64,000 nt of DNA, taken from assembly GCF_014645515.1 (NCBI RefSeq), contig NZ_BMLW01000005.1, positions 186,001 through 250,000 of the forward strand, given 5' to 3'. Positions 34,704 to 43,719 of the stretch are shown in pieces. The notes beneath the pieces are model-generated. The model did no database searches, was not told where the DNA came from, and saw only the letters and a program-made list of their open reading frames with translations. Source of the stretch: Oceanobacillus neutriphilus. Its GTDB lineage: Bacteria > Bacillota > Bacilli > Bacillales > Amphibacillaceae. The first letter of the stretch is position 1, and every line of letters starts with the position of its first letter. The position numbers and the translations under genes are program-made.

Positions 34704-34917
34704 GAAGGCACTAATAATTAGAAGAATTAGACCTATACAAACAACGGCTCCTGCAATACGATTAATTAGTCTCTTCTATTAGTTTTTATACTGAATATAC
34801 GTAGCCCGGCATAATTAAATTGATCATACATACTTTTTATTATTTCTCTGCCTGCTATAAACAATATACGTTACCTTGTGCGATTCAAACCTTTGTTTCT
34901 CTATACATTCAGCATTA

Positions 34918-36462
34918 CTACTCGTCATATTCATCCTCATCTACTACAATATAAGGCCGCATCATATCATAATCCTCATGCTCCAAAATATGGCAGTGCC
35001 ACACAAACTCTCCGCTATATGGTGCAAATTTAGCAATTACTCTGGTAATATTAGCTGCCGGCGCCTCGATAGTATCTTTCCAGCCGCGGTTATTTGCTGC
35101 CGGGGGCCTGGGCGGTCCTGTAAATATTATTTTTCCGTCTATATTATATTGGTCCAGATCGAATGGCTGATGCTCCAACACCTGGAATTGAACAAGATGC
35201 ATGTGAATCGGATGAGAAAAGTTTGTTGTATTTATGAAACCCCACATCTCTGTTGATCCAAGACGCGGATTTTCTGTAACCGGATCATGCCAATGTTTAT
35301 TGTTTAAAAGCAATAACGGGCGGTCAAATTCGTCAGAAGAACCGACTAATTTTAAATAGCGGATGGCAGAAATGTCATTTTGTTTTAATGAAGGAATAAC
35401 AGATAAAGCGGAAGGCAAATGACTGCTGTCTTTATTTTTTAATGGTTTCGTAACGCGAAATTGCATGATCTCCCCAGTTTCGTCATTTGGATCAGCACCT
35501 TCTCCTAAATCATTTTTTAAGGTGATGGATTGACCGGCTGCTTTCGAAAAATCAATAATGACATCAATTCGTTCTGCCGGCTGAAAACTGATTTCCTCTA
35601 TTTCGACTGTGCTTCTAAGCAGACCGCCATCAGAACCGATTTGTTGGAATAATGTTTCGGAATCAAGCTGTAATCGATAAGACCTTGTATTCGAACCGTT
35701 CAAAATCCGGAAACGGTATTTTCTCGGTTCAACCTCCAAGTAAGGCCATATCTTTCCATTAACTAATATCGTATCTCCATTGAAGGCAGGCAAAATAGAT
35801 GGGTTTGGCAGATTATCGGCTGCATCATCAGGCTGTGATGGATATAATAATGAACCATCGTCGTTAAAGCTCCGGTCTGTAATCATAAGTGGAATCTCAT
35901 AGTCCCCCGCCGGCAGGTTTAAAGCTTCCTCCTGTTTATCACGCAGAATATACATTCCTGCAAGTCCCGCATATACATTTAATCGTGTGATTCCCATCGC
36001 ATGATCATGATACCAAAGCAAGCTTCCACGCTGATGGTTTGGATACGTGAATGTTTTTCTTGAAAAGGCAGGCCCGGTTTCCCGGAAATTATTTGTATAC
36101 CATGCTTCCGGATGCCCGTCGCTGTCTGGTTTTGTCTCAACACCATGCAGATGCACCACAGTGCGTACAGCGGGCAGCTGATCAAGTCCATGAATGGATA
36201 CATCAACAGGAAGCAGATGTTTATTTGGCAATTGATTCAGCCATGTTACGTGAACGGGTTCATCCCGATTTGCTTCAATCATTGGTCCCGGAAATTGACC
36301 ATTATATCCCCATAAGGTCGTTGGCGGTAAATCCCGATGAACCTTCTTCCTGAATTGCTTCATCGTAATTTCATAATGAGCCCCATCCTTCGTTTTTTTA
36401 TAAGGCTTTAGAAGCCGTATTTCTGGAAGCGGATCAACAAATTTTTCTAGTTTGCGACGCAT
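34918..36462 (-). CDS. cotA: CotA-type multicopper oxidase (spore-coat laccase)
   Basis: A 514-residue three-cupredoxin-domain copper oxidase, the same length as B. subtilis CotA (513). All four copper motifs are present: HLHG, WYHDHAMG, HPIHMHL and HCHILEHEDYDMMRP, giving the type 1 and trinuclear sites; the type 1 axial ligand is a methionine in DMMRP. It oxidises phenols or bilirubin with O2 and in Bacillus makes brown spore pigment. There is no signal peptide, as for CotA. It stands alone, and I saw no clear sporulation promoter, though I did not test one. Fe/Cu regulation is not evident. Confidence 0.93.
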   Translation of the reverse strand: MRRKLEKFVDPLPEIRLLKPYKKTKDGAHYEITMKQFRKKVHRDLPPTTLWGYNGQFPGPMIEANRDEPVHVTWLNQLPNKHLLPVDVSIHGLDQLPAVRTVVHLHGVETKPDSDGHPEAWYTNNFRETGPAFSRKTFTYPNHQRGSLLWYHDHAMGITRLNVYAGLAGMYILRDKQEEALNLPAGDYEIPLMITDRSFNDDGSLLYPSQPDDAADNLPNPSILPAFNGDTILVNGKIWPYLEVEPRKYRFRILNGSNTRSYRLQLDSETLFQQIGSDGGLLRSTVEIEEISFQPAERIDVIIDFSKAAGQSITLKNDLGEGADPNDETGEIMQFRVTKPLKNKDSSHLPSALSVIPSLKQNDISAIRYLKLVGSSDEFDRPLLLLNNKHWHDPVTENPRLGSTEMWGFINTTNFSHPIHMHLVQFQVLEHQPFDLDQYNIDGKIIFTGPPRPPAANNRGWKDTIEAPAANITRVIAKFAPYSGEFVWHCHILEHEDYDMMRPYIVVDEDEYDE

Positions 36463-36699
36463 TTATATTCACCTCATTTCTTTCCTGAGAATGCATGTTC
36501 AAAAAGGCCAGTTGAACCTCCTCTAAGAGTAGTAAATGTAACTATATGCAAAAAAGGAAAGGCTGGTGTACCTAATAAGCTAAATTAATTAGGGTGAATA
36601 TAACAAAAATGGTTATCATTTCTAGTTGTTGATATGAAACCTCTGCTCCTGCAATGATATAAAGCTAAATCAAAAGATGAGTGTGTTCTGTTTTGTTTG

Positions 36700-37104
36700 T
36701 TATCTTCTTTTCCGGTACCAATCAAGCAGATTCATCATCTCCACATTTCTTATTTCCTCGAGTGTACAGCTGGTCACTCGCCCATCTTTTAGAAATAAAT
36801 AGATCCGATTCTCAACATACCCGGATATCTTACATTCTAAATCTTTATAGTAGTTTCCATTTCTAATAATATTTGCTTGAATGCAGACAGGAGAATCGGT
36901 GACAAAAGCTTGATACAGCACACTGGCTATTTCTTCTTCCTCCATCTTTTCTTTTGCTTTTACTTCTATAAGCTGATCATCCGCTTCTTCTTTTTTCAGT
37001 GCTTCCGAATGGTCTGATAGCATCATCCCTAACCATTTCATAATACCTCTGTCTTTATAGCCAAGTTGTTCAGGTGTGATGCGTGTTATCGATATCTGCT
37101 CCAT
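36700..37104 (-). CDS. YolD-like protein
   Basis: A 134-residue YolD family protein. It has a conserved opening (DRGIMKWLGMMLSDHSEALKK) and the late segment ISGYVENRIYLFLKDGRVTSCTLEEIRNVEM. YolD proteins are encoded beside Y-family polymerases and are often compared to UmuD; the exact role is not settled. The ATG at 37104 lies one base past the uvrX stop with a GAGGAAGAG site inside uvrX, so it is coupled to the polymerase. The longer frame to 37251 overlaps uvrX and is not used. Confidence 0.85.
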   Translation of the reverse strand: MEQISITRITPEQLGYKDRGIMKWLGMMLSDHSEALKKEEADDQLIEVKAKEKMEEEEIASVLYQAFVTDSPVCIQANIIRNGNYYKDLECKISGYVENRIYLFLKDGRVTSCTLEEIRNVEMMNLLDWYRKRR

Positions 37105-37105
37105 A

Positions 37106-38410
37106 TCACTCTTCCTCTCCAGATCGGTGACCGCCAAGCAATTTAGCACGGTATCTCGCCATTCCGCCGTCAAGTAAGCTGGAAGCATGCAACAACGAAG
37201 TATAACCATACTTTTCTCTGACGAAATCAATCGTTCTGTCCAGCTCTTCATTTTCTACCGCTTCTTCTGCCGGTTCAAATAAATCCAGCTGCAACAATTG
37301 CTTCGGTTGAAACTTTCCAAAGGTAACGTTAACAGTCCTTACAGGTGTGTTTTCTTTATAATACTTATGAAAGATAAGCAGCATATACTCTTTCAATTTT
37401 TTTGAGGAATCGGTCGCCTCAATCTTCATCTGATGATTAAATCCCCCCTGTGCTACATCTCTGGAATAGCCAATAGACAGCTTTATTACACCGGTCATTA
37501 GATTGTATTTCCTTAATCTTGCTGCATTCTCGTCTGTCATTTCCCGTATAACCGTCTCCACATCATGTTTAATCAGATAGTCTCTGTTTAATATCTGATT
37601 TCTGCTAAATGATGTACTTTTAGGTTTGTAACTATCTGATAATAGCGACCGGTCGATCCCATGTGCATGGAAAAAAAGCTGTTCTCCAATGACTCCGAAT
37701 CTTTCCTTTAATTTATCAATACTGTATTGTGACAAATCATAAATATTTCGGATACCTATCCGATTTAAATTTGCTTCTGTTTTCTGCCCGATTCCCCAGA
37801 AATCAGCTAATGGTTCTATTTTCCATACTTTATGAGGCACATCCTCGTAACGCCACTCCCCAATAAAACCACGTTTTTCATCATGTTTTGCCTGATGATC
37901 AAGTGCTAGTTTTGCTAGAAGAGGATTATCTCCTATCCCCACTGTCAGCACTAAACCTAATTCTCTCCATACATCGGCTTGAATTTTCTCCGCTATCTCA
38001 TGTGTGCTGCCGAAAAGCTTACGTGATTTCGTCACATCAAGAAATGACTCATCGATCGAATAAACCAGTAAATCTTCTTTTGCTACGTAACGTTTAAAAA
38101 TACGTAATATTTCTAAGTTCTTTTCCAAATACAATGCCATACGCGGCTCAACAATTTCTATGTTTGCGTGAAGCGGGATCTCGTAAATCCTGGTCCCGGT
38201 TTTAACGCCATATTCTTTTTTTATCAGAGGGGATGAGGCTAAAACTAAACCGCCCTGATTATCCGGTTTTGATACAACCGCAATCCGTGCTTTTAAAGGG
38301 TGTTGCTTACGTTCAGCAGCTTCTGCGCTTGCAAAAAAAGATTTGACATCAATGCACATAATATCCCGGCGCGGTTCATTAGAGTAATCCATCATCATAA
38401 TATTTTTCAT
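37106..38410 (-). CDS. uvrX: Y-family translesion DNA polymerase UvrX/YqjW type
   Basis: A 434-residue DinB/UmuC-type polymerase for copying past damaged bases. The palm metal residues lie in IDVKSFFASAEA and SIDESFLDVT; the fingers YxxR-type region and little-finger domain follow (STSFSRNQILNRDY). A beta-clamp peptide, QLDLF, is near the C-terminus. Two LexA-like boxes lie within 60 bases upstream, so it should be SOS-induced. It forms an operon with yolD. The ATG at 38410 follows GGGGGG at seven bases. UvrX is often on mobile elements, but no other mobile gene is seen here. Confidence 0.93.
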   Translation of the reverse strand: MKNIMMMDYSNEPRRDIMCIDVKSFFASAEAAERKQHPLKARIAVVSKPDNQGGLVLASSPLIKKEYGVKTGTRIYEIPLHANIEIVEPRMALYLEKNLEILRIFKRYVAKEDLLVYSIDESFLDVTKSRKLFGSTHEIAEKIQADVWRELGLVLTVGIGDNPLLAKLALDHQAKHDEKRGFIGEWRYEDVPHKVWKIEPLADFWGIGQKTEANLNRIGIRNIYDLSQYSIDKLKERFGVIGEQLFFHAHGIDRSLLSDSYKPKSTSFSRNQILNRDYLIKHDVETVIREMTDENAARLRKYNLMTGVIKLSIGYSRDVAQGGFNHQMKIEATDSSKKLKEYMLLIFHKYYKENTPVRTVNVTFGKFQPKQLLQLDLFEPAEEAVENEELDRTIDFVREKYGYTSLLHASSLLDGGMARYRAKLLGGHRSGEEE

Positions 38411-38427
38411 CGTATCCCCCCCTGATG

Positions 38428-38468
38428 CGAATATATGTTTGTAATCAAAGTATACGAACTTATATTCG
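38428..38468 (-). promoter_or_regulatory. Two LexA (SOS) boxes
   Basis: CGAACTTATATTCG at 38455-38468 differs at one base from the Bacillus consensus CGAAC-N4-GTTCG. CGAATATATGTTTG at 38428-38441 is a weaker second copy. Both precede uvrX. Confidence 0.75.
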
Positions 38469-38613
38469 TATAGTCAAGATGAATACGATGAAATAGGTGT
38501 GTTAATATATGGAAAGTAAAAAAGGATGCTTTTAGCCTCTAAAATAAATATGCCTGTTTGGTATAATTAAATACGTATTTTTGCTCCTTATTTCTCACTC
38601 ATTAATATAACTC

Positions 38614-39582
38614 TTAAGGGTTAATTACAATCCTTTTTCCTTGAAAATCCGAACGGTTCCAGACATTTTCAATATCTTGAAGCAAAACTCTTTCCATGTC
38701 CATATGAAGTTTATCTTCTTTTAGCCACTTCCATATCAGATTCGTCCCCTCTTGTATGAATGCTGGAGTTATACCTGCAGCACCTCCAGAAATTTCAAGG
38801 CCAGAGGTCCGTAAAGCACTTGCGGGAAGCTTGAGATCCGATCCTGCCTTTTCCCCTATTTGAATAAGGTGAGTACGGTGTCCACTTAAGCTTATTTCTT
38901 TTGGTACAATCGATTTTATGAGTATTTCTGTTGGATATCCCCATAAAAAATCCAAAATAATATCTATCCCCTCATCTACCTCCTTTTGAAAGGATGCAAA
39001 TAAACTATCTTCAGACTGTTTAAGATTCAAAACTGTATCTGCACCCAATTCCTTGATCCGCTGCAAAGATTCTTCGTTCCGGCCGGTACCGATGACACGG
39101 CCTGCACCAAGTAGTTTTGCGATTTGAACAGCAAGCTTACCTGCAATCCCGGTAGCACCGTTTATAAGAACGGTCTCGCCAGGTTTCATCTTTACTCCCC
39201 ATTTAAGCGGAAAAAGTGAAGTCAATGCAGCAGGCGGAAGAGCAACTGCTTCTTCGGCGCTGACTCCATCAGGAATCAGGACTGTAGATTCTTTTGGGAC
39301 AACTGCTTTTTCAGCCAAAGCACCATATGGAGATCTTGCACCTGAAAATCCAACCAGTTTTCCGTCGGGACGCTCGCCCACACCTCTGAGTCCGACGACA
39401 GCCGGTAATTCGGAAAGAAATTGACGGCTCGCAAAATGCTCCCCTCTTGCTATCATCTGATCGACATTTTCAAATGCTACAGCTTTTACATGGATTAAAA
39501 CTTCATCTTTGCCTGGAGACGGATCTGCGAAATCTTCATAACGCGGAGTTTCTCCAAATTTGTGTAATACGGCTGCTTTCAT
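38614..39582 (-). CDS. Zinc-independent quinone-oxidoreductase-like MDR enzyme
   Basis: A 322-residue medium-chain dehydrogenase/reductase. It has a GroES-like N-domain (GETPRYEDFADPSPGKDEVLIHVKAVAFENVDQMIARGEHFA) and a Rossmann domain with NGATGIAGKLAVQIAKLLGAGRVIGTGRN. No catalytic zinc cysteine cluster is seen, so it belongs with NADPH:quinone reductase-like enzymes. Substrate unknown (quinones or alpha,beta-unsaturated carbonyls). It is divergent to a TetR gene, with a 52-bp palindrome between them, so it should be induced when that repressor binds a ligand. Confidence 0.88.
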   Translation of the reverse strand: MKAAVLHKFGETPRYEDFADPSPGKDEVLIHVKAVAFENVDQMIARGEHFASRQFLSELPAVVGLRGVGERPDGKLVGFSGARSPYGALAEKAVVPKESTVLIPDGVSAEEAVALPPAALTSLFPLKWGVKMKPGETVLINGATGIAGKLAVQIAKLLGAGRVIGTGRNEESLQRIKELGADTVLNLKQSEDSLFASFQKEVDEGIDIILDFLWGYPTEILIKSIVPKEISLSGHRTHLIQIGEKAGSDLKLPASALRTSGLEISGGAAGITPAFIQEGTNLIWKWLKEDKLHMDMERVLLQDIENVWNRSDFQGKRIVINP

Positions 39583-39595
39583 GATAAAACCTCCT

Positions 39596-39647
39596 GTATA
39601 AGTTTACTTAACACCGTTAAATTTAACGGTGTTAAGTAAACTTATAC
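39596..39647. promoter_or_regulatory. 52-bp perfect palindrome, operator of the divergent tetR pair
   Basis: The sequence is its own reverse complement over 52 bases with no spacer: left half begins GTATAAGTTTACTTAACACC and ends GTTAAA. It contains nested CTTAACACCGTTAAA elements. It lies 13 bases upstream of the oxidoreductase start and 53 bases upstream of tetR, so bound TetR would block both. Confidence 0.9.
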
Positions 39648-39700
39648 TCCTTTTATGATATACTGTCAAGAGTATATACTGTTAAAGAAAGGAGCGCATC

Positions 39701-40300
39701 ATGGCACTAAAAAAACAACAAATTATAACAGAAGCTTTAGAGCTGCTTAATGAAAGCGGGCTTGAAGGAGTCACGCTGAGAAAACTGGCAAGCAGATTAG
39801 ATATCCAAGCTCCTGCATTATACTGGCATTTTAAAAATAAACATGCTTTGGTAAATGAAATGGCTGAAGCTATTCTGCAGAGGGAGTTTCATGATCTGAA
39901 AGAGCGGGAAAAGGCAGAGTCCTGGCAAGATTGGCTGCTTCATATGTTTAATCATTTACGCAAAGCAATGCTCGCGTATACCGATGGAGGACGTGTCGTT
40001 GCAGGAGCACATCTTTCGTTAACAATGGCTGATTTATCCGAGACTGCAATGAAAGCTCTGGTGAATGCAGGTGTAGACCTGCGCCGATCACGTTTGATTG
40101 TTTTAACCGCAACCCGCTTTACTTTCGGCCATGTTATTGAAGAGCAAACAAGGATCACTGAACAGGAGATGCAGGAGCTTCACATGGAATCATTTAATCA
40201 GGAGCATCCTACACTGACAGCAGGCATTGAAGAATATTTTTCAGCAGGAAAGACAGTTGATGACCTTTTTAATGATGGATTGCGAATGATTATTGATTAA
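39701..40300 (+). CDS. TetR-family repressor with TetR_C-like effector domain
   Basis: A 199-residue repressor. The helix-turn-helix is at about residues 5-50 (KQQIITEALELLNESGLEGVTLRKLASRLDIQAPALYWHFKNKHALVNEMAEAIL). The rest resembles the tetracycline-repressor C-domain (tryptophan-rich SWQDWLLHMFNHLRKAML, GGRVVAGAHL). AAAGGAG lies seven bases before the ATG. It is divergent to the quinone-oxidoreductase gene and should bind the palindrome between them. No tetracycline efflux gene is present, so tetracycline need not be the ligand. Confidence 0.92.
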   Translation: MALKKQQIITEALELLNESGLEGVTLRKLASRLDIQAPALYWHFKNKHALVNEMAEAILQREFHDLKEREKAESWQDWLLHMFNHLRKAMLAYTDGGRVVAGAHLSLTMADLSETAMKALVNAGVDLRRSRLIVLTATRFTFGHVIEEQTRITEQEMQELHMESFNQEHPTLTAGIEEYFSAGKTVDDLFNDGLRMIID

Positions 40301-40374
40301 TCGATTTGATTTAGATGGTGATACTGTGTGTATTATCGAAAAAGAAAACGTCTATCTTCTTTCTAATTACAGAA

Positions 40375-40415
40375 AAAAACGCTGAATTCAGTATTATACT
40401 AAACGCAGCGTTTTT
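40375..40415. terminator. Bidirectional terminator
   Basis: AAAAACGCTG and CAGCGTTTTT pair around 21 bases, with A-run and T-run on both strands; between tetR and the convergent reductase gene. Confidence 0.85.
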
Positions 40416-40466
40416 ATAATTTATGGATCATTTATTTAGTGTTGGCCAAGAAAATAATTATTACGC

Positions 40467-41183
40467 TTAAATAGACACATCAGATGGTAAAAATTCAGCC
40501 CGCTGACCTTCATGCTTGTCGAGCATAATCTGTTCCGGTTTGATGCCCTGCTCACGCAATACTTCAATATTCTGCACAAGAAATTCGTCACTGCCGACAA
40601 CGTAAAAGAGTCCATCCTTATCTTTGGCAAGATTTTTCACTTCTTCGTAATAATCTTTACGGTTATCTACGAACTGTGATGTGAATTTCTTGTCAGGTGC
40701 CGGTTCAAAAATATTAGTGAACAGGAAATCTCTTGATGAATCGACGTTCAGAGAATGAATTTGGTTGACATTGTCTGCACGCTCGAAATAATCAAGCACA
40801 AGCGGTCTGAAGGTTGCCAGTCCTACCCCTGCTGACAGCAGATATACATTTTTATCTTCTCTTTTAAGCGGTACATTCGTATGTGTTTTAAATACAGCAA
40901 CTTCCTGGCCGACTTCCATATTTCTTAAAATCGATTTAAATTCAGAGCACTGCTCTTTGATACGTGTTGTGATACCGATTAAATTTTCATGCGGTAAAGT
41001 GGAAATCGACATATGGCGAATCAGACTGCGGTTCGGTTTCTCTCCTGCATTAAAACCTTCCAGTGCGAGATGAATATGTGAACCCTCTTCCCATGTATAA
41101 TCTTCCGGACATTCAAGCATATATGTTTTAACCTCTGGCGTTTCCTCTATAATCTCATTTATTTTAGTCCAGTATATTTTCAT
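40467..41183 (-). CDS. Ferredoxin-NADP reductase-like flavoenzyme, Fur-controlled
   Basis: A 238-residue FNR-superfamily protein. The FAD-binding strand pattern RHMSISTLP is in the first domain, and the NAD(P) domain holds LLSAGVGLATFRPLVLDY and GLFYVVGSDEFLVQNIEVL. There is no iron-sulfur cluster cysteine set. Enzymes of this build pass electrons from NAD(P)H to carriers or iron complexes. A near-perfect Fur box over the -35 region (41238-41252) makes an iron-reduction or iron-supply role likely. The ATG at 41183 follows AAGGAG. It is transcribed alone toward the terminator at 40375. Confidence 0.82.
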   Translation of the reverse strand: MKIYWTKINEIIEETPEVKTYMLECPEDYTWEEGSHIHLALEGFNAGEKPNRSLIRHMSISTLPHENLIGITTRIKEQCSEFKSILRNMEVGQEVAVFKTHTNVPLKREDKNVYLLSAGVGLATFRPLVLDYFERADNVNQIHSLNVDSSRDFLFTNIFEPAPDKKFTSQFVDNRKDYYEEVKNLAKDKDGLFYVVGSDEFLVQNIEVLREQGIKPEQIMLDKHEGQRAEFLPSDVSI

Positions 41184-41224
41184 TACATATTCTCCTTACT
41201 CTATATTATTTATCGTTATTATCT

Positions 41225-41253
41225 ACTATACAACAAGTGATAATAATTCTCAA
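41225..41253 (-). promoter_or_regulatory. Promoter with overlapping Fur box
   Basis: On the minus strand TTGAGA (-35), 17 bases, TATAGT (-10). The plus-strand sequence TGATAATAATTCTCA (41238-41252) matches 14 of 15 bases of the 7-1-7 Fur box TGATAATNATTATCA and covers the -35. Iron repression of the reductase gene is expected. Confidence 0.75.
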
Positions 41254-41271
41254 TTAAATGAATTGATTATT

Positions 41272-41302
41272 TTAGTAAATTTATGCAATTTAAATTTACT
41301 AA
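41272..41302. repeat. 12-bp perfect inverted repeat upstream of the reductase
   Basis: TTAGTAAATTTA and TAAATTTACTAA around TGCAATT. A further half-site TTAGTAAAT is at 41325-41333. Sited just upstream of the Fur-covered promoter; it may be a second regulator's site. The rest of the 41184-41605 spacer is AT-rich, without ORFs. Confidence 0.6.
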
Positions 41303-41605
41303 TGAGTCGGAGATTAATTTTGAGTTAGTAAATATCCTGGCAGTCCGGTTTTCCGGCAAAAAATTCTCTCATCACTGAACTGACAATAAAATATTCGAAT
41401 CAAAATAACCGTCTATATTTTTAAAATACTTGTAATTGTAAAAAAACAGGATTATTATTAATATATTGAAAACCCTTCCAAAATTGGTCAGTTATCTGTA
41501 TATTCATGGGAAATCACCAAAAATCTTTTACAGCAAACTTCATTCGCAGAGAATGATCCGTTCAAAATGAAATCTATTAAACGATAATCAGAAAGGAGTA
41601 TATTT

Positions 41606-43609
41606 ATGTCCAATCATCAGACAAATTATTTATCAATAGAAGAAATAATAGCCTTACCCACATTTCAGGATGTTGCCATCAGCGAGGATGGACAGCGTGT
41701 GGCTTATGTAAAAAGCACAACGGACTGGGACAACAATACATATCCGAAGCATATCTGGATTTATGATAAACATACCGATAAAAATTATCCCTTAACAATA
41801 GGTGAAAATGAAAGCACACATCCCAGCTGGTCGCCGGATGGACAAGCCCTTGCATTTCTCAGCACAGCTGGTGAAGGCGACAAAAAAACAAAGCAGATTT
41901 TTATCCAAACTGAAGAAGATACAGCAGCAATACAAATTTCTCAAGCCGATCATAGTATCGAACATTTTAAGTGGGCTCCAAACGGAAAAGGCCTCTTTTA
42001 CACTGCAAAGCTCCCTGAACCGGATAAATTGAGAGACCGCAGTGAAATGTATGGCGAATTTACCTATGTGGATCAGGATTTTCATTATAACGCATTGTAC
42101 TTTCTGGATCTTGATAAAGGGAAACAACACGCCAAAGAGCTTAGCAAGCTGCCAAAAGATTTAAGGGAAACTGCCTCTGAAAATGACGAAGATAGCAAGG
42201 ATAAGGCAAGTACGCTATTGACGGAATCACTGGAGAGGTATATTTATTATTTTGATATTTCACCAGACAGCCGGAAAATTGTTTTTAACTCTGCACCTAC
42301 TCCCAGATTTATTGACCTGTTAAATCAGGAAACCCATTTGCTGGATCTGGAAACAAATGAATGGGAGAAACTAGATATTCATCCTTTACAATCAGGACCT
42401 GTTCTATTTTCCGATGACGGATCAAAAATTTGCTATACTCGTCTTACGCAGAAAAAAATATACGCAAATGTCATGCTGGAAATCTATGATTTAAAAACAA
42501 AACTGATTAAACAGCCTGCACTGGACATTGATGAAAATGTTTTTCCTATTCGCTGGACTAAAAATGGCATTCACATTTCCTGGCTGGAACGGACCAATTA
42601 TATTACCGGACTTATCACAGAAGATGGTGCATTAACGCCGCTTTTTGATTCGTCTGACATAGTGATTACTTACCCGGCTATTACATCGGATGGCAAACAT
42701 ACTGCATATGTGAAGGCAACATCACAAGCTGCTGCTGAAGTATTTCTTGATAATCACCAGCTGACCAAACAATATAAGCTTTACGAAGGAAAAACAAAAA
42801 GTAAAAAAGAAATCATTTCCTGGCAAACAGAAGATGGACTGGAAATTGAAGGCATATTATCAAAACCGGCAGATTACGATGAATCGAAGACCTACCCGCT
42901 TGTACTTGCCGTTCATGGGGGCCCTACCGGCATATCATTAGCCACCCCGACTACAAACAGGTATCAGCCAATTGAACAATTTGTAGAGAAAGGGTTTCTT
43001 GTTCTGGAGCCTAATTACAGGGGCAGCGCAGGCTATGGAGAAGCCTTCCGCTCGGCAAATTTCCGAAAACTGGGGCTGGGAGACTATGAAGATATTATTT
43101 CCGGAGTCGACTTTTTAGTTGACAGCAAAATAGCAGATTCAGAAAAAGTCGGCATTCTGGGCTGGAGCCAGGGCGGCTATATATCTGCCTTTTGTGCAAC
43201 ATACAGCGACCGGTTTAAGGCTATTTCGGTCGGGGCCGGTATTTCCAACTGGATGACCTATTATGTCAATACGGATATTACTCATTTTACACGCTATTAT
43301 TTAGGAGATACGCCATGGAATGACGAGGAAATCTATCGAAAGACATCACCTATGACTTATATTAATAATGCTTCCACACCGACCTTGATTCAGCATGGTG
43401 AAAAGGATCCCCGGGTTCCTGTTCCGAATGCCTATGAACTCTACCGCGGCTTGATGGATGTCGGTGTAGAAACAGAACTGGTCATTTTCAAAGACATGCT
43501 GCATGGGGCGGACAAGCCGGGAATTCATCGTGCTATTCTTAAACAAAATCTGGATTGGTTTGCGCATCATATTTTAGATGAACAGCCGGATGAAGATCGC
43601 ATATATTAG
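41606..43609 (+). CDS. S9-family serine peptidase (acylaminoacyl-peptidase/prolyl oligopeptidase type)
   Basis: A 667-residue cytoplasmic peptidase without signal peptide. The N-terminal ~380 residues form a beta-propeller with PD40-like repeats (THPSWSPDGQALAFLS, FKWAPNGKGLFYTA, YYFDISPDSRKIVFN). The C-terminal alpha/beta-hydrolase domain contains the nucleophile motif GWSQGGY, the acid in HGEKDPRVPV and the histidine in DMLHGADKP. Such enzymes cut short peptides, often removing blocked or dipeptide units. GGAG is nine bases before the ATG. It stands alone and ends at a strong terminator. Confidence 0.93.
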   Translation: MSNHQTNYLSIEEIIALPTFQDVAISEDGQRVAYVKSTTDWDNNTYPKHIWIYDKHTDKNYPLTIGENESTHPSWSPDGQALAFLSTAGEGDKKTKQIFIQTEEDTAAIQISQADHSIEHFKWAPNGKGLFYTAKLPEPDKLRDRSEMYGEFTYVDQDFHYNALYFLDLDKGKQHAKELSKLPKDLRETASENDEDSKDKASTLLTESLERYIYYFDISPDSRKIVFNSAPTPRFIDLLNQETHLLDLETNEWEKLDIHPLQSGPVLFSDDGSKICYTRLTQKKIYANVMLEIYDLKTKLIKQPALDIDENVFPIRWTKNGIHISWLERTNYITGLITEDGALTPLFDSSDIVITYPAITSDGKHTAYVKATSQAAAEVFLDNHQLTKQYKLYEGKTKSKKEIISWQTEDGLEIEGILSKPADYDESKTYPLVLAVHGGPTGISLATPTTNRYQPIEQFVEKGFLVLEPNYRGSAGYGEAFRSANFRKLGLGDYEDIISGVDFLVDSKIADSEKVGILGWSQGGYISAFCATYSDRFKAISVGAGISNWMTYYVNTDITHFTRYYLGDTPWNDEEIYRKTSPMTYINNASTPTLIQHGEKDPRVPVPNAYELYRGLMDVGVETELVIFKDMLHGADKPGIHRAILKQNLDWFAHHILDEQPDEDRIY

Positions 43610-43653
43610 ATTTTCATTCCACATAAAGCAGACGAGGAACCTATAAACCAAGT

Positions 43654-43689
43654 CAAAAACCCGGCACAGAAATTTATACCGGGTTTTTG
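43654..43689. terminator. Bidirectional terminator
   Basis: CAAAAACCCGG and CCGGGTTTTTG form an 11-pair stem with a 14-base loop between the convergent peptidase and manganese-importer genes. Confidence 0.9.
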
Positions 43690-43719
43690 ATTTGGCAATA
43701 TTTATTAGAATGGATGAAA

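Noticed and set aside
34876-35256. Plus-strand ORF opposite the laccase gene
   Set aside because: Shadow of cotA; cysteine-rich without any domain and no ribosome site.
36605-36640. Fur box upstream of cotA (TGATAACCATTTTTG)
   Set aside because: Only one half fits the 7-1-7 consensus; too weak.
37106-38410. Prophage or ICE fragment signalled by uvrX/yolD
   Set aside because: No integrase, att repeats, structural or replication genes nearby; the pair also occurs as ordinary chromosomal genes.
39701-40300. Tetracycline resistance system
   Set aside because: The repressor has a TetR_C-like domain, but its neighbour is a quinone-oxidoreductase-like enzyme, not a Tet efflux protein.
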